A DNA stretch of 64,000 bases, from positions 1-64,000 of the forward strand of contig JAFTDB010000014.1 in NCBI GenBank assembly GCA_017454375.1. Reading direction: 5' to 3'. The notes under the pieces are model-generated. The model was not told the DNA's origin. It worked only from the letters and a program-made list of their open reading frames with translations, and made no database searches. Of this stretch, positions 17,586 to 25,317 are shown in pieces. This DNA comes from Acholeplasmatales bacterium. GTDB lineage: Bacteria > Bacillota_I > Bacilli_A > Acholeplasmatales > Anaeroplasmataceae. How positions within the stretch are numbered: position 1 is the stretch's first letter; the number at the start of each line of letters is the position of its first letter. A program made the position numbers and the translations under genes.

Positions 17586-18136
17586 AGTATATCAAATAAT
17601 TCTTGATTATTCTTATATAATATTCCTTTTATTCCTAATTCATTTAAATGACTGATATTTTTAATATTATCATCAATCATATATATTTCATCATAATCCT
17701 TATTAAATGAATCTACACATAGCTTATAGAAGTTTAAATCAGGCTTTTGCATATTATGATATGCTGAAATAAATACTTTATCAAAATATTCGCCTAATCT
17801 TAGATTAGGGAATAATATATCATATATTCCTTTTGCAGCATTAGAAAGTAATGCTACATCATTATCTTTTCTAAGTTTTAAAATGAATTCTAGAAGTTCA
17901 GTATTTAATGTGACATAGCTAAGCATTTCTTTTAATATTTCATCATAAGAAAATCCTAAATCCTTAGCCATCATCTCTAATGTTTCACTAAAGGTATATA
18001 AGCCTTGATCAGCAGGAATAAAATATTTACTTTTAAGCTCATCAGCTAAGGGTTGCTCGAAATGGTTTCTAAACCATTTTGGAGCTATCTCTCCACCAAT
18101 GACTCCATAAAAATCAAATATAATTAAAGTACTCAT
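17576..18136 (-). CDS. HAD-family hydrolase (subfamily IA type)
   Basis: 186 residues. The haloacid dehalogenase-fold motifs are visible: motif I I-F-D-F-Y-G-V with nucleophile Asp (residue 8), where the usual second acidic residue is Tyr; motif II V-A-L-L-S-N-A; a Lys in M-Q-K-P-D; and motif IV M-I-D-D. A helical cap lies between motifs I and II (about 15-90). It is probably a cytoplasmic phosphatase of unknown substrate; the D-x-Y motif I could also mean altered chemistry. The start codon overlaps the stop of the upstream PAP2-like gene in TAATG, so the two are translationally coupled and probably related in function. Confidence 0.8.
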   Translation of the reverse strand: MSTLIIFDFYGVIGGEIAPKWFRNHFEQPLADELKSKYFIPADQGLYTFSETLEMMAKDLGFSYDEILKEMLSYVTLNTELLEFILKLRKDNDVALLSNAAKGIYDILFPNLRLGEYFDKVFISAYHNMQKPDLNFYKLCVDSFNKDYDEIYMIDDNIKNISHLNELGIKGILYKNNQELFDILKK

Positions 18137-19272
18137 TATTTTTTATTTATAATAGTTAATACGTCAGTTACATCCATCTTTAGTAATTTGGCTATTCTTT
18201 TAGCCTCTAAACCACCTTTATTAAGCTTCTTGATAACTTCTACCTCTTTATTCTTTTCGCCCTCTAAACGGCCTTTTTTAAATGATTCATCAGATGGAGT
18301 ATCTTCTTTAACCTCTCCTGCTTTTTCTTCTTTTACCTCTTCAACCATCTTAGGAGCTACAACTGGTGTATATCTTTCACGGTCGAAGTCTTTTTCTTTA
18401 AATAATAAGACATATACAATTAAATAAATAACATATGTTAAGCAAGCACCAAAAGCTACATCAGACATAAATCCATTGCCCATATGAATTACGTTATAGC
18501 CAGACAGGATTATAAATACAGTACATAAGCATAATAATACCCATTCTAGATATTTAAAGCGATATCTAAATACTTTAGAAGCTAAAGGTAATACGCATAC
18601 CATTGTAGCTGTCATAACACCAATTGATGGTGCACTTCTAAGTGATGCATCTGTACCAGCTTGGAATGGATTCATAATCCACCAGCCTTGGTAATTCTCA
18701 TAATAATTCTTTTGCAATCTTAAATGTTCAAATGTTGGACGAGAAATAATGCTGCTTAGCATCATATTAACGCCATCAGCAAGTAATCCTGCAAGAAGGA
18801 TTAATAATGCTATTTTCATTAATAGCTTTGGATTAGAATCATCTATAAAGAAAATACATAGTGGTGGAATCCAAGCGAATAATATAAATACATAAAAGAA
18901 AGATAATACGAATGGTCCCCAATAATTGCCATCGCCAAAGCCAAATGTGCTTCTCATAACAGGTCCCATATAAATTAATGCGAAGAACATAGCAACCAAA
19001 TAAGAGAAAACTAAAAGTCCCCAGGCAGCTTTTTTATTACCTTTTTTACGGAATGCTACAAAGAATAATCCTCCAGCAAATACATAAGTGAAATATGGTA
19101 TAAAAGCACCATAATTTGCAAAGAATGTACCAAAGTCATTTCTATCGTAGATATTCTTGGATACCTCTAAATCTACAAATGAACCTACTATAAAAAATAT
19201 TAAGCATATAGCAAATATAGCCAGGCTCACAAATAGTGGCAGTCCTAAATAGTTTTTCTTCAATTTTTCCAT
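18136..19272 (-). CDS. PAP2-like membrane protein with degenerate active site and cytoplasmic helical tail
   Basis: 378 residues from the ATG at 19272, chosen because GAGGTGA sits 7 bases upstream. About eight membrane helices occupy residues 1-290. The PAP2 (lipid phosphatase) layout can be traced: S-R-P after helix four, A-P-S-I-G where P-S-G-H is expected (the His is missing), and S-G-Y-N-V-I-H plus S-D where S-R...H..S-D is expected (Arg missing, His and Asp kept). Catalysis therefore seems unlikely or altered. After a charged linker, the last 50 residues (FKKGRLEGEKNKEVEVIKKL, then A-K-R-I-A-K-L-L) resemble the short helix-turn-helix-like tail found on many unrelated Bacillota proteins. 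Coupled to the HAD gene downstream. Confidence 0.65.
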   Translation of the reverse strand: MEKLKKNYLGLPLFVSLAIFAICLIFFIVGSFVDLEVSKNIYDRNDFGTFFANYGAFIPYFTYVFAGGLFFVAFRKKGNKKAAWGLLVFSYLVAMFFALIYMGPVMRSTFGFGDGNYWGPFVLSFFYVFILFAWIPPLCIFFIDDSNPKLLMKIALLILLAGLLADGVNMMLSSIISRPTFEHLRLQKNYYENYQGWWIMNPFQAGTDASLRSAPSIGVMTATMVCVLPLASKVFRYRFKYLEWVLLCLCTVFIILSGYNVIHMGNGFMSDVAFGACLTYVIYLIVYVLLFKEKDFDRERYTPVVAPKMVEEVKEEKAGEVKEDTPSDESFKKGRLEGEKNKEVEVIKKLNKGGLEAKRIAKLLKMDVTDVLTIINKK

Positions 19273-19374
19273 ACAAATCACCTCGAATGTTTATTATAAT
19301 ATTTTAACAAAAAATACATTTTTTGTCACTATTTGAAAATCACTATTTTTTTCATAAAAAGTAATATTTTTTAC

Positions 19375-19403
19375 TTGATTTACAATATGATTAGTAATAT
19401 AAT
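19375..19403 (+). promoter_or_regulatory. Plus-strand promoter upstream of the candidate small RNA
   Basis: TTGATT (19375-19380), 17 bases and TATAAT (19398-19403). A second TATAAT is at 19454-19459 with a weak -35 (TTATTT). No plus-strand protein gene follows until 22625, so these point to a non-coding transcript ending at the terminator near 19617. Confidence 0.6.
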
Positions 19404-19465
19404 GCGCAATGTGCTTTTTTCAAGTACAAAATTATTTAAAAGAATATAAGTTATATAATGTATAT

Positions 19466-19617
19466 AGATAGCTAAGAACTATAAATCTTATGGTTTACCC
19501 CCCCTATAATCTGCTTAACAATTCATAATCATTTCCCCCTTAGTAAAGCAGTACCATCTTGTTGTAGTGCAGCTATCCCTGATTCCATTAAAAAGTCACA
19601 CTATGTGACTTTTTTTA
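19466..19617 (+). ncRNA. Candidate structured small RNA with C-rich loops
   Basis: This lies in the 421-base gene-free stretch 19273-19693. Starting about seven bases after the TATAAT at 19454, the sequence folds as nested helices: GATAGCT (19467-19473) with AGCTATC (19571-19577), ATGGT (19490-19494) with ACCAT (19553-19557), and CTGCTT (19511-19516) with AAGCAG (19546-19551). It ends in a strong terminator (AAGTCACA-CTA-TGTGACTT plus seven T). Unpaired runs of seven C (19498-19504) and five C (19535-19539) resemble the C-rich seed loops with which Bacillota small RNAs such as RoxS/RsaE pair to ribosome binding sites. A closing helix around a large bulge is also reminiscent of 6S RNA. I recognise no Rfam family. 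Confidence 0.5.
19593..19617 (+). terminator. Intrinsic terminator of the candidate small RNA
   Basis: AAGTCACA (19593-19600) and TGTGACTT (19604-19611) with loop CTA, then a T run. A runs on the other side make it nearly symmetrical, so it could also act on the minus strand. Confidence 0.85.
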
Positions 19618-19628
19618 TTTATATAAAA

Positions 19629-19658
19629 AAATGTGAAGCCAAAACCGACTTCACATTT
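19629..19658 (-). terminator. Terminator hairpin, copy 1 of a repeated pair
   Basis: AAATGTGAAG (19629-19638) and CTTCACATTT (19649-19658) form a 10-bp stem after the zinc-finger membrane protein gene. Apart from a two-base change in the loop it is the same as the hairpin at 20201-20234 after hppA. Confidence 0.75.
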
Positions 19659-19693
19659 ATGCCATATCAGTAATTTAGTTATTAACATTAATT

Positions 19694-20131
19694 CTAGTGT
19701 TTTTTTGAAACGTGTTCAAAAAGTTTCTTTTTTTCAACCATTTCATTACATATAGGACACGCCACAACTGTAGAATTTGAAGTAATACTTTTATTATCTT
19801 CTTTTACATATTCTTTTTCTTCGATTGTATCGATACTTGCTGGATGTTTTGAATTTTCAGGTTTAATCGGATCAATTTTTAACTCTTTAATCGGATCAAT
19901 TTTTATCTCATTTGGCTCGATTAAATCTGCAACACCAAAAAGTAAAAATGATATGCCAAGTCCACAAATTAAAACAAATATCATTTTGGCCACATTCAGT
20001 GCATTATTTTTATTTGCTAATTCTTCTAAGCCTTTTGTTACTTCCTGAAAACCATTAACCCATAGCATAACAAAAACAACAATAGTCGAAATAATAAACA
20101 ATATTCCAACAGCCCTAAAAAAACCACTCAT
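19694..20131 (-). CDS. Small membrane protein with C-terminal C2H2-type zinc-binding motif
   Basis: 145 residues. Two membrane helices (about 5-27 and 47-68) are followed by a cytoplasmic-looking linker with a short direct repeat (K-I-D-P-I-K twice). The C-terminus has V-A-C-P-I-C-N-E-M-V and, after a basic helix, F-E-H-V-S-K-K-H: a C-x2-C ... H-x4-H pattern that fits a zinc finger. No enzyme motif is seen. It could be a membrane-tethered nucleic-acid- or protein-binding factor; this is inference. It has its own promoter with a nine-G spacer tract and lies between two almost identical terminator hairpins, as if it were inserted behind hppA. Confidence 0.7.
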   Translation of the reverse strand: MSGFFRAVGILFIISTIVVFVMLWVNGFQEVTKGLEELANKNNALNVAKMIFVLICGLGISFLLFGVADLIEPNEIKIDPIKELKIDPIKPENSKHPASIDTIEEKEYVKEDNKSITSNSTVVACPICNEMVEKKKLFEHVSKKH

Positions 20132-20156
20132 AATTCATTACCTCTTTCCTAAGGCT

Positions 20157-20187
20157 ATTATACTACCCCCCCCCGCACGAAAATCAA
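20157..20187 (-). promoter_or_regulatory. Promoter with a nine-G tract in the spacer
   Basis: Minus strand TTGATT (20187-20182), a 19-base spacer containing GGGGGGGGG (20174-20166), and TATAAT (20162-20157), 26 bases before the start of the zinc-finger membrane protein. Length changes in such a tract would alter spacer length and promoter strength. Confidence 0.6.
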
Positions 20188-20200
20188 TATTCAAGCATAA

Positions 20201-20234
20201 AAAAATGTGAAGCCAAAATTGACTTCACATTTTT
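20201..20234 (-). terminator. Terminator hairpin, copy 2, after hppA
   Basis: AAAAATGTGAAG (20201-20212) and CTTCACATTTTT (20223-20234) form a 12-bp stem a few bases after the hppA stop. Near-identical to copy 1 at 19629-19658. Confidence 0.8.
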
Positions 20235-20242
20235 GCAAATAA

Positions 20243-22330
20243 TTATTTATTTAATGCTTGCGCAATTAAGTCCCAAAGACAAGTAATGTTTGCAAGAACT
20301 GGAACTAAGATTAATGAGATAACTGACATTAACTTAATTAAGATATCCATAGCTGGACCAGCTGTATCCTTTAATGGGTCACCAACTGTATCACCAGTTA
20401 CTGCAGCATGATGAGTTTCAGAGCCTTTACCACCGAAGTTGCCTTCTTCTACGAACTTCTTAGCGTTATCCCAAGCACCACCAGCATTAGCCATAAATAC
20501 AGCTAACATGATTGCTGATACTAGACCACCGATTAGGATACCACCTAAACCAGCAGAGCCAAGGATTAAACCACCAAGGATAGGAGATGCAACTGCGATA
20601 ATTGCAGGTAAGACCATTTCCTTTAATGAAGCTCTTGTAGAAATATCAATACAACGATTGTAATCAGGAACATGAGTACCATTTAAGATACCAGGATATT
20701 TAGCAAATTGATCACGAATTTCTTCTACCATCTTATTTGCAGCTTTACCAACAGATGAAATAGTTAGAGCTGAGAATAAGTAAGGAAGCATAGCACCAAT
20801 TAGCATACCAATTAATACCTTTGGATCTGCTAAGCTAATATTAACATGTGCTGCTTCAATAAATGAAACGATGAATGCTAAAGATGTTAATGTTGCAGAA
20901 CCAATACAGAAGCCTTTACCGATAGCTGCAGTTGTATTACCAACTGAGTCAAGATGGTCTGTAATATGTCTAACATCTTCTGGTAATTCAGCCATTTGTG
21001 CGATACCACCAGCATTATCAGAAATAGGGCCATAACCATCAACTGATACAGTAATACCAGCAGTTGAAAGCATACCTACTGCAGCAAGTGCGATACCATA
21101 AGCACCATTGAAGAAATATGCAACAGCGATTGCAACAGCTAAGATAGCGATTGTTAAACCAGTAGATTTCATACCTGAACCTAAACCAGCGATGATATTT
21201 GTAGCATGACCAGTTTGAGATTCTTCTGCAATTCTCTTAACTTCTTTATAATCTGAAGATGTATAGATTTCAGCAATAAAGCCTACACCAATACCAGATG
21301 CTAAACCAGCAGCAACTGACATAATAAGTTTCCAGTCTTTAACATAGAATACTGCTAAGAATATAGTAGCAATCAATACAAGTGCTGTAGCGATATATGT
21401 AGCAATATTTAATGCTTTGTGAGGATTATTCCAGTTTCTTAGTCTGAAGAATGCAACAGATAATACTGCAGCAATAACACCAATACCACAAATTAATACA
21501 GGGAATAGGATATATCTAGAATCTTGATTAGTACCATTAACAAATGTAAGCATAGCCATTGTTAAACATGAAATGATTGAGCCAACATATGATTCGCATA
21601 GATCTGAACCCATACCAGCGATATCACCTACGTTGTCACCAACGTTATCAGCGATTGTTGCAGGGTTACGTGGATCATCTTCTGGAAGGTTAGTTTCTAC
21701 CTTACCAACTAAGTCAGCACCAACGTCAGCAGCCTTTGTATAAATACCACCACCAACACGGCTGAATAATGCGATTAATGAACAGCCTAATGAATAACCA
21801 GCTAAAATACTAACTGGAGCCTTGAAGCCACCAGAAATAGCATAAGCAACCATGAAAATAGCTGCTAAACCAAGTAGACCAAAGCCTACTACTGCTAAAC
21901 CAAGTACGGCACCACCAGAGAATGCAACTCTTAATGCTGAAGGTAAACCTTCATCGTTTGCTTTTGTAGCAACTCTAGCGTTAGCCTTTGTAGCGATGAA
22001 CATACCAACCCAACCAGCGGCAGCACTGAATGATGCACCAATTACGAAGCAAATTGCTGGTTGCCAGCCTACTGCTTCTGCGCCTTTAAGGGCAGGAATG
22101 AATCCTAAACATGCAAGTAAAACACCTACACCAATAATAAATGGAATGATAATCTTATATTCACGAATTAAGAATGTCATTGCACCTTTGTGGATATAGT
22201 TATGAACTTCATCCACTTTTTGATTTGTAATTTGCACTTTAGATACTTTATGGAATAGGAAGAATACATAAAGTAGAGTAATTAAAGCTGCAAGAATTAC
22301 AATTAGTAGAACAACTAATTGTTCACTCAT
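20243..22330 (-). CDS. hppA: Membrane-bound ion-translocating pyrophosphatase
   Basis: 695 residues, about 16 membrane helices. Hydrolyses pyrophosphate and uses the energy to pump H+ and/or Na+ across the membrane. The conserved loops are present: [27 protein letters not shown], and near the C-terminus [15 protein letters not shown]. In [11 protein letters not shown], the Ala and Gly at the diagnostic positions are those of K+-dependent enzymes (K+-independent ones have Lys and Thr). The Glu in S-D-L-C-E-S-Y sits where I recall it in Na+-pumping members, so Na+ transport is plausible. Start: ATG at 22330 after AGAGGTG. A promoter at 22482-22510 gives a leader of about 145 bases with a paired outer stem. 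Confidence 0.96.
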   Translation of the reverse strand: MSEQLVVLLIVILAALITLLYVFFLFHKVSKVQITNQKVDEVHNYIHKGAMTFLIREYKIIIPFIIGVGVLLACLGFIPALKGAEAVGWQPAICFVIGASFSAAAGWVGMFIATKANARVATKANDEGLPSALRVAFSGGAVLGLAVVGFGLLGLAAIFMVAYAISGGFKAPVSILAGYSLGCSLIALFSRVGGGIYTKAADVGADLVGKVETNLPEDDPRNPATIADNVGDNVGDIAGMGSDLCESYVGSIISCLTMAMLTFVNGTNQDSRYILFPVLICGIGVIAAVLSVAFFRLRNWNNPHKALNIATYIATALVLIATIFLAVFYVKDWKLIMSVAAGLASGIGVGFIAEIYTSSDYKEVKRIAEESQTGHATNIIAGLGSGMKSTGLTIAILAVAIAVAYFFNGAYGIALAAVGMLSTAGITVSVDGYGPISDNAGGIAQMAELPEDVRHITDHLDSVGNTTAAIGKGFCIGSATLTSLAFIVSFIEAAHVNISLADPKVLIGMLIGAMLPYLFSALTISSVGKAANKMVEEIRDQFAKYPGILNGTHVPDYNRCIDISTRASLKEMVLPAIIAVASPILGGLILGSAGLGGILIGGLVSAIMLAVFMANAGGAWDNAKKFVEEGNFGGKGSETHHAAVTGDTVGDPLKDTAGPAMDILIKLMSVISLILVPVLANITCLWDLIAQALNK

Positions 22331-22481
22331 TTTTTATAACACCTCTCTTTAATAATAAAAGTAAACGAATAAAAAACCATTCAGATAAAGAATTTTTTAA
22401 AGCAATAAAAAAAGTCATTTTACCCAAATGAGATAAAAAAAGTTTCTATTAAAATATGATATCGTTTACATTCATAAAGAA

Positions 22482-22510
22482 ATTATATAATAAATTTAGT
22501 GAAATGTAAA
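22482..22510 (-). promoter_or_regulatory. Sigma-A type promoter of hppA, with a long structured leader
   Basis: Minus strand TTTACA (22510-22505), 17 bases and TATAAT (22487-22482). The leader to the start at 22330 is about 145 bases. GTAAACG and CGTTTAC (22463-22469 and 22362-22368) can pair as an outer stem, and TCATTT-GGGTA-AAATGA forms an inner hairpin. Confidence 0.6.
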
Positions 22511-22570
22511 GAGAAAGCTTATACTTTAAAAAATGGTTATTTTTATAAATGATATTTATATCATTAAAGG

Positions 22571-22600
22571 TTGAAATAGTTTTCGAAAATGGAGTATAAT
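22571..22600 (+). promoter_or_regulatory. Sigma-A type promoter of the plus-strand lipoprotein
   Basis: TTGAAA (22571-22576), 18 bases and TATAAT (22595-22600). Transcription would start near 22607, so the ATG at 22625 is the only usable start and an upstream in-frame ATG at 22589 is not transcribed. Confidence 0.75.
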
Positions 22601-22624
22601 ATATATACAAAGAGGAGGTATTAC

Positions 22625-23824
22625 ATGAACTTTAAAAAACTTTTATTAACTTCAACTGCTTGTTTAGCTTTAGTAGCTACATTATCAAGCTGTGGTAACG
22701 GTAGTGTGCAATTATCATACACTGATGCCGATGGAAAGGTTGTTACACAAAATGTCGCTGCAACAAAGGATGCTGATGAAGTATCTAAATCATTAGATAC
22801 AATCGTATTAAAGAACTATGAAGTAACAACTAGTGATGTTTACTCAATGACAGTTAGTGCTGATTTAACAATTAAGGGTAAGCTAGATGAAAAAGATCTT
22901 GATGCAAAGGCTAAAGCAAACGTAACAGTTGCTGGTGCAGTTCCTGCGTTAACAGAAACTTCAACATTAGAAAGTGTAATTAAATCTGCTAGTGGATATG
23001 TTGGTTTATCTGCTGAAGTAAGTGGTTTTGGGGCATTACAAACTACAACACAAACTACTGTTGATGACTTAAATAAAGCTGAAGTAGAATTATTCTTAGA
23101 AGGTGGCACATTATATGCTGATGTACAAGAATTAAAAGTACCTGCATTAGATTCATTATCTGAATTAGGTGGAGAAGGAAGTAGCACAAGCATGATTGCT
23201 TCTATGCTACCAATGGTTGAACAAATCATTCCTGCCTTAAAAGGTAAAACATTAAAGCTAGATTATGAAACATTAATGGGTTTAGTTACAATGTTTGGCT
23301 CTACTAGAATTGATACTGATGCTATCGATGCTGAAATCCAAAAGATGGCTAAGGATCAAAAAGATGGTAAAGTTAAAGTTTGCCCAATGGAAATTCTAGG
23401 AACAAAGGTATCTAGAGAACAACTTACAACTGGAATTGCAAAATTCGTTAAGGAATATAACATTGAAATTTCAAAGGTAAGTGGAAACAATGTAACATTC
23501 AAAGCATCTTTAGACTTGGCAAAGCTTGCTTCTAAAGCAACTACTACAACAGCTACTACTTCTAGCCCAATTTCTGGTGTATTTGAAGTAGAATTAACAA
23601 TCAATGTTATTGACTTATCATATGTTGGTGCTAAGGCAACTGCAAAAGACATCGCTGTTAAGAATGAAAAAGCTGATGTAAAGATTAATGGTTCAGTTGA
23701 AATCAAAGCAGAAAAAGGCGGACAAATCAAAAAGATTTCCGATGAAAAGAAAACAGCTGCAAAAGATTTAATGACAATCATTACAGCAGCATTTACTCAA
23801 CCTGCAGCATCACAAGGAAATTAA
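22625..23824 (+). CDS. Lipoprotein of unknown function
   Basis: 399 residues from ATG at 22625, with GAGGAGG 7 bases upstream. The signal peptide ends in lipobox L-S-S-C (Cys23). The mature part alternates Lys/Asp/Thr-rich strands and Ala-rich helices, has no Cys and is predicted mostly beta. A Thr/Ala/Ser-rich short linker lies at about residue 310. The layout (lipid anchor, two similar beta-rich halves with V-T-F-K-A-S or L-T-I-N-V strand patterns) recalls LppX/LprG-like or DUF-type lipid-binding lipoproteins, but I cannot assign it. Single-gene unit with its own promoter and terminator, converging on the HtrA-like protease gene. Confidence 0.75.
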   Translation: MNFKKLLLTSTACLALVATLSSCGNGSVQLSYTDADGKVVTQNVAATKDADEVSKSLDTIVLKNYEVTTSDVYSMTVSADLTIKGKLDEKDLDAKAKANVTVAGAVPALTETSTLESVIKSASGYVGLSAEVSGFGALQTTTQTTVDDLNKAEVELFLEGGTLYADVQELKVPALDSLSELGGEGSSTSMIASMLPMVEQIIPALKGKTLKLDYETLMGLVTMFGSTRIDTDAIDAEIQKMAKDQKDGKVKVCPMEILGTKVSREQLTTGIAKFVKEYNIEISKVSGNNVTFKASLDLAKLASKATTTTATTSSPISGVFEVELTINVIDLSYVGAKATAKDIAVKNEKADVKINGSVEIKAEKGGQIKKISDEKKTAAKDLMTIITAAFTQPAASQGN

Positions 23825-23842
23825 TAATTTAATCAAACGAAA

Positions 23843-23873
23843 AGAGCTAATCAAAAATTAGCTCTTTTTTTTG
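23843..23873 (+). terminator. Intrinsic terminator of the plus-strand lipoprotein
   Basis: AGAGCTAAT (23843-23851) and ATTAGCTCT (23857-23865), then eight T. Confidence 0.9.
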
Positions 23874-23889
23874 TGCCTTAAAAAAGAAT

Positions 23890-23913
23890 AAAGATGGCCA
23901 TCAAGCCATCTTT
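23890..23913 (-). terminator. Intrinsic terminator of the HtrA-like protease
   Basis: AAGATGGC/GCCATCTT form an 8-bp stem (23891-23912), followed on the minus strand by TTATTC and a T run; 6 bases after the stop codon. Confidence 0.7.
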
Positions 23914-23918
23914 ATATT

Positions 23919-25184
23919 TTATATAGTGTGTACGAATTGAACAATTTCAAATTCTACTGTCTTTGCTTCACTATTTCTAGTGATGCTGAATTCTAGTTTA
24001 TCACCAATACTTAATTCTGCATTCTTTAAGAATAACATCATTTCTGTTACTGTATCATTTGTAATAGTGCCTACTGTATATGTTGATGAAGTCTTTGATG
24101 TATCAGCATATTTTACAGTAATACTCTTAACTATATCATTAACTTGTAATGTTGTAGCTCCTGAATATGAAGTATTAGATTCTAAATCACTAATATAGAT
24201 TACATAGCTTCTACTACCAAATCCAAAGCCTGTAGAAATTGTTCCAATTGAGAATGAGAATGCAAATTCATAATCGCCTTCTACATAACCACATTGCCAT
24301 AATTCATTTGCTGTATCATATTTTGCAGTACCTAGAATTGATTCAATAGTTGATTTAACTGTATTAACAGGAATAGCAAATCCTAGGTTATCAATTGATG
24401 ATGATGAATATTTATTAGATACTATACCAATTAATGCACCAGATGATGAGAATAGACCACCACCAGAGTTACCTGAGTTAATGGCAACATCTGTTTGAAT
24501 TAATGTTCTATTAGTATAAGAGTTTTGAGCAATTGTTCTATTAACATATGAAATAATACCTTTTGATACTGAGTTAGGAAGAGTTCCTAATGGGTTACCA
24601 ATACAGATAACATCCATACCTCTTAATAATTTATCTGTATCTTCAATTAATGTTGCATATTTTAGGCCGGTTTTTTTAATTGATAAAACTGCAAGGTCTT
24701 CATCCTCATATCCACCTACAAATTGAGCAGGATAATCAGTGCCATCATCAGTTGTAATTGTAAATGATGTTGTACCAGATACAACATGAAAGCATGTAAC
24801 TACATAGCTTAAGCCAAGTGTTGTATCCTCAGCAAATAATACACCTGATCCAGCTGATGTAGAATAGCTAGCTTTAGCTGTTACAGATACACATGCATCA
24901 ACGATTTCACTAACTATTGCTGTAGAGCTTGTAGCTGTACTTTCAGCAACTGATGTAGTTGATAATGTATAGGATGTATTGTGATAATCAGGAGTTTGAA
25001 GTGCAGCATTAGTTGCTGTAGGATTAGAATCATTATCTACTGATGTAACTGCCACAGGAGTTTCTACAGTTGTTGTAGTTCCATTTGCAAAATTTATAAC
25101 TCCACCTGAGCTACAGCTTGATAATGTAATAATAGTTGTTAGCGTTAGCGCAAGTGTTGCGATTCCGATAAAAAGTTTTTTCAT
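23919..25184 (-). CDS. HtrA/DegP-like serine protease lipoprotein
   Basis: 421 residues. The signal peptide ends in lipobox L-S-S-C (Cys24), so the protease is lipid-anchored outside rather than held by a membrane helix as in most Bacillota HtrA proteins. After a Thr/Ser/Ala-rich linker (25-85), the trypsin-like domain shows the catalytic His in V-T-C-F-H-V-V, Asp in D-E-D-L-A-V-L and Ser in NSGNSGGGLF. Residues about 300-421 form one PDZ-like domain (ATTLQVNDIVKSI, then G-D-K-L-E-F-S-I). Its likely role is quality control or processing of exported proteins. Start: ATG at 25184 after AAGAGG. Transcribed alone. Confidence 0.9.
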   Translation of the reverse strand: MKKLFIGIATLALTLTTIITLSSCSSGGVINFANGTTTTVETPVAVTSVDNDSNPTATNAALQTPDYHNTSYTLSTTSVAESTATSSTAIVSEIVDACVSVTAKASYSTSAGSGVLFAEDTTLGLSYVVTCFHVVSGTTSFTITTDDGTDYPAQFVGGYEDEDLAVLSIKKTGLKYATLIEDTDKLLRGMDVICIGNPLGTLPNSVSKGIISYVNRTIAQNSYTNRTLIQTDVAINSGNSGGGLFSSSGALIGIVSNKYSSSSIDNLGFAIPVNTVKSTIESILGTAKYDTANELWQCGYVEGDYEFAFSFSIGTISTGFGFGSRSYVIYISDLESNTSYSGATTLQVNDIVKSITVKYADTSKTSSTYTVGTITNDTVTEMMLFLKNAELSIGDKLEFSITRNSEAKTVEFEIVQFVHTI

Positions 25185-25272
25185 AGTTTAACCTCTTTTC
25201 TTGTTACAGCCACTATTATAATACCTAATTATGTGATAATTTTGTTAAAAATATAAAAAATTATTTTAATGC

Positions 25273-25300
25273 GAAAAAAAGCCTCTCATACGAGAGGCAT
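25273..25300 (-). terminator. Intrinsic terminator after the DUF1508 protein gene
   Basis: GCCTCTC/GAGAGGC stem (25281-25298), loop ATAC, then seven T on the minus strand. Confidence 0.9.
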
Positions 25301-25317
25301 AATTTTTAAAGAAATGA

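Noticed and set aside
19530..19588. Minus-strand mini-ORF of 19 codons inside the candidate small RNA locus (possible small toxin)
   Set aside because: No ribosome binding site and no hydrophobic helix; the C-rich strand with promoters and terminator is a better explanation.
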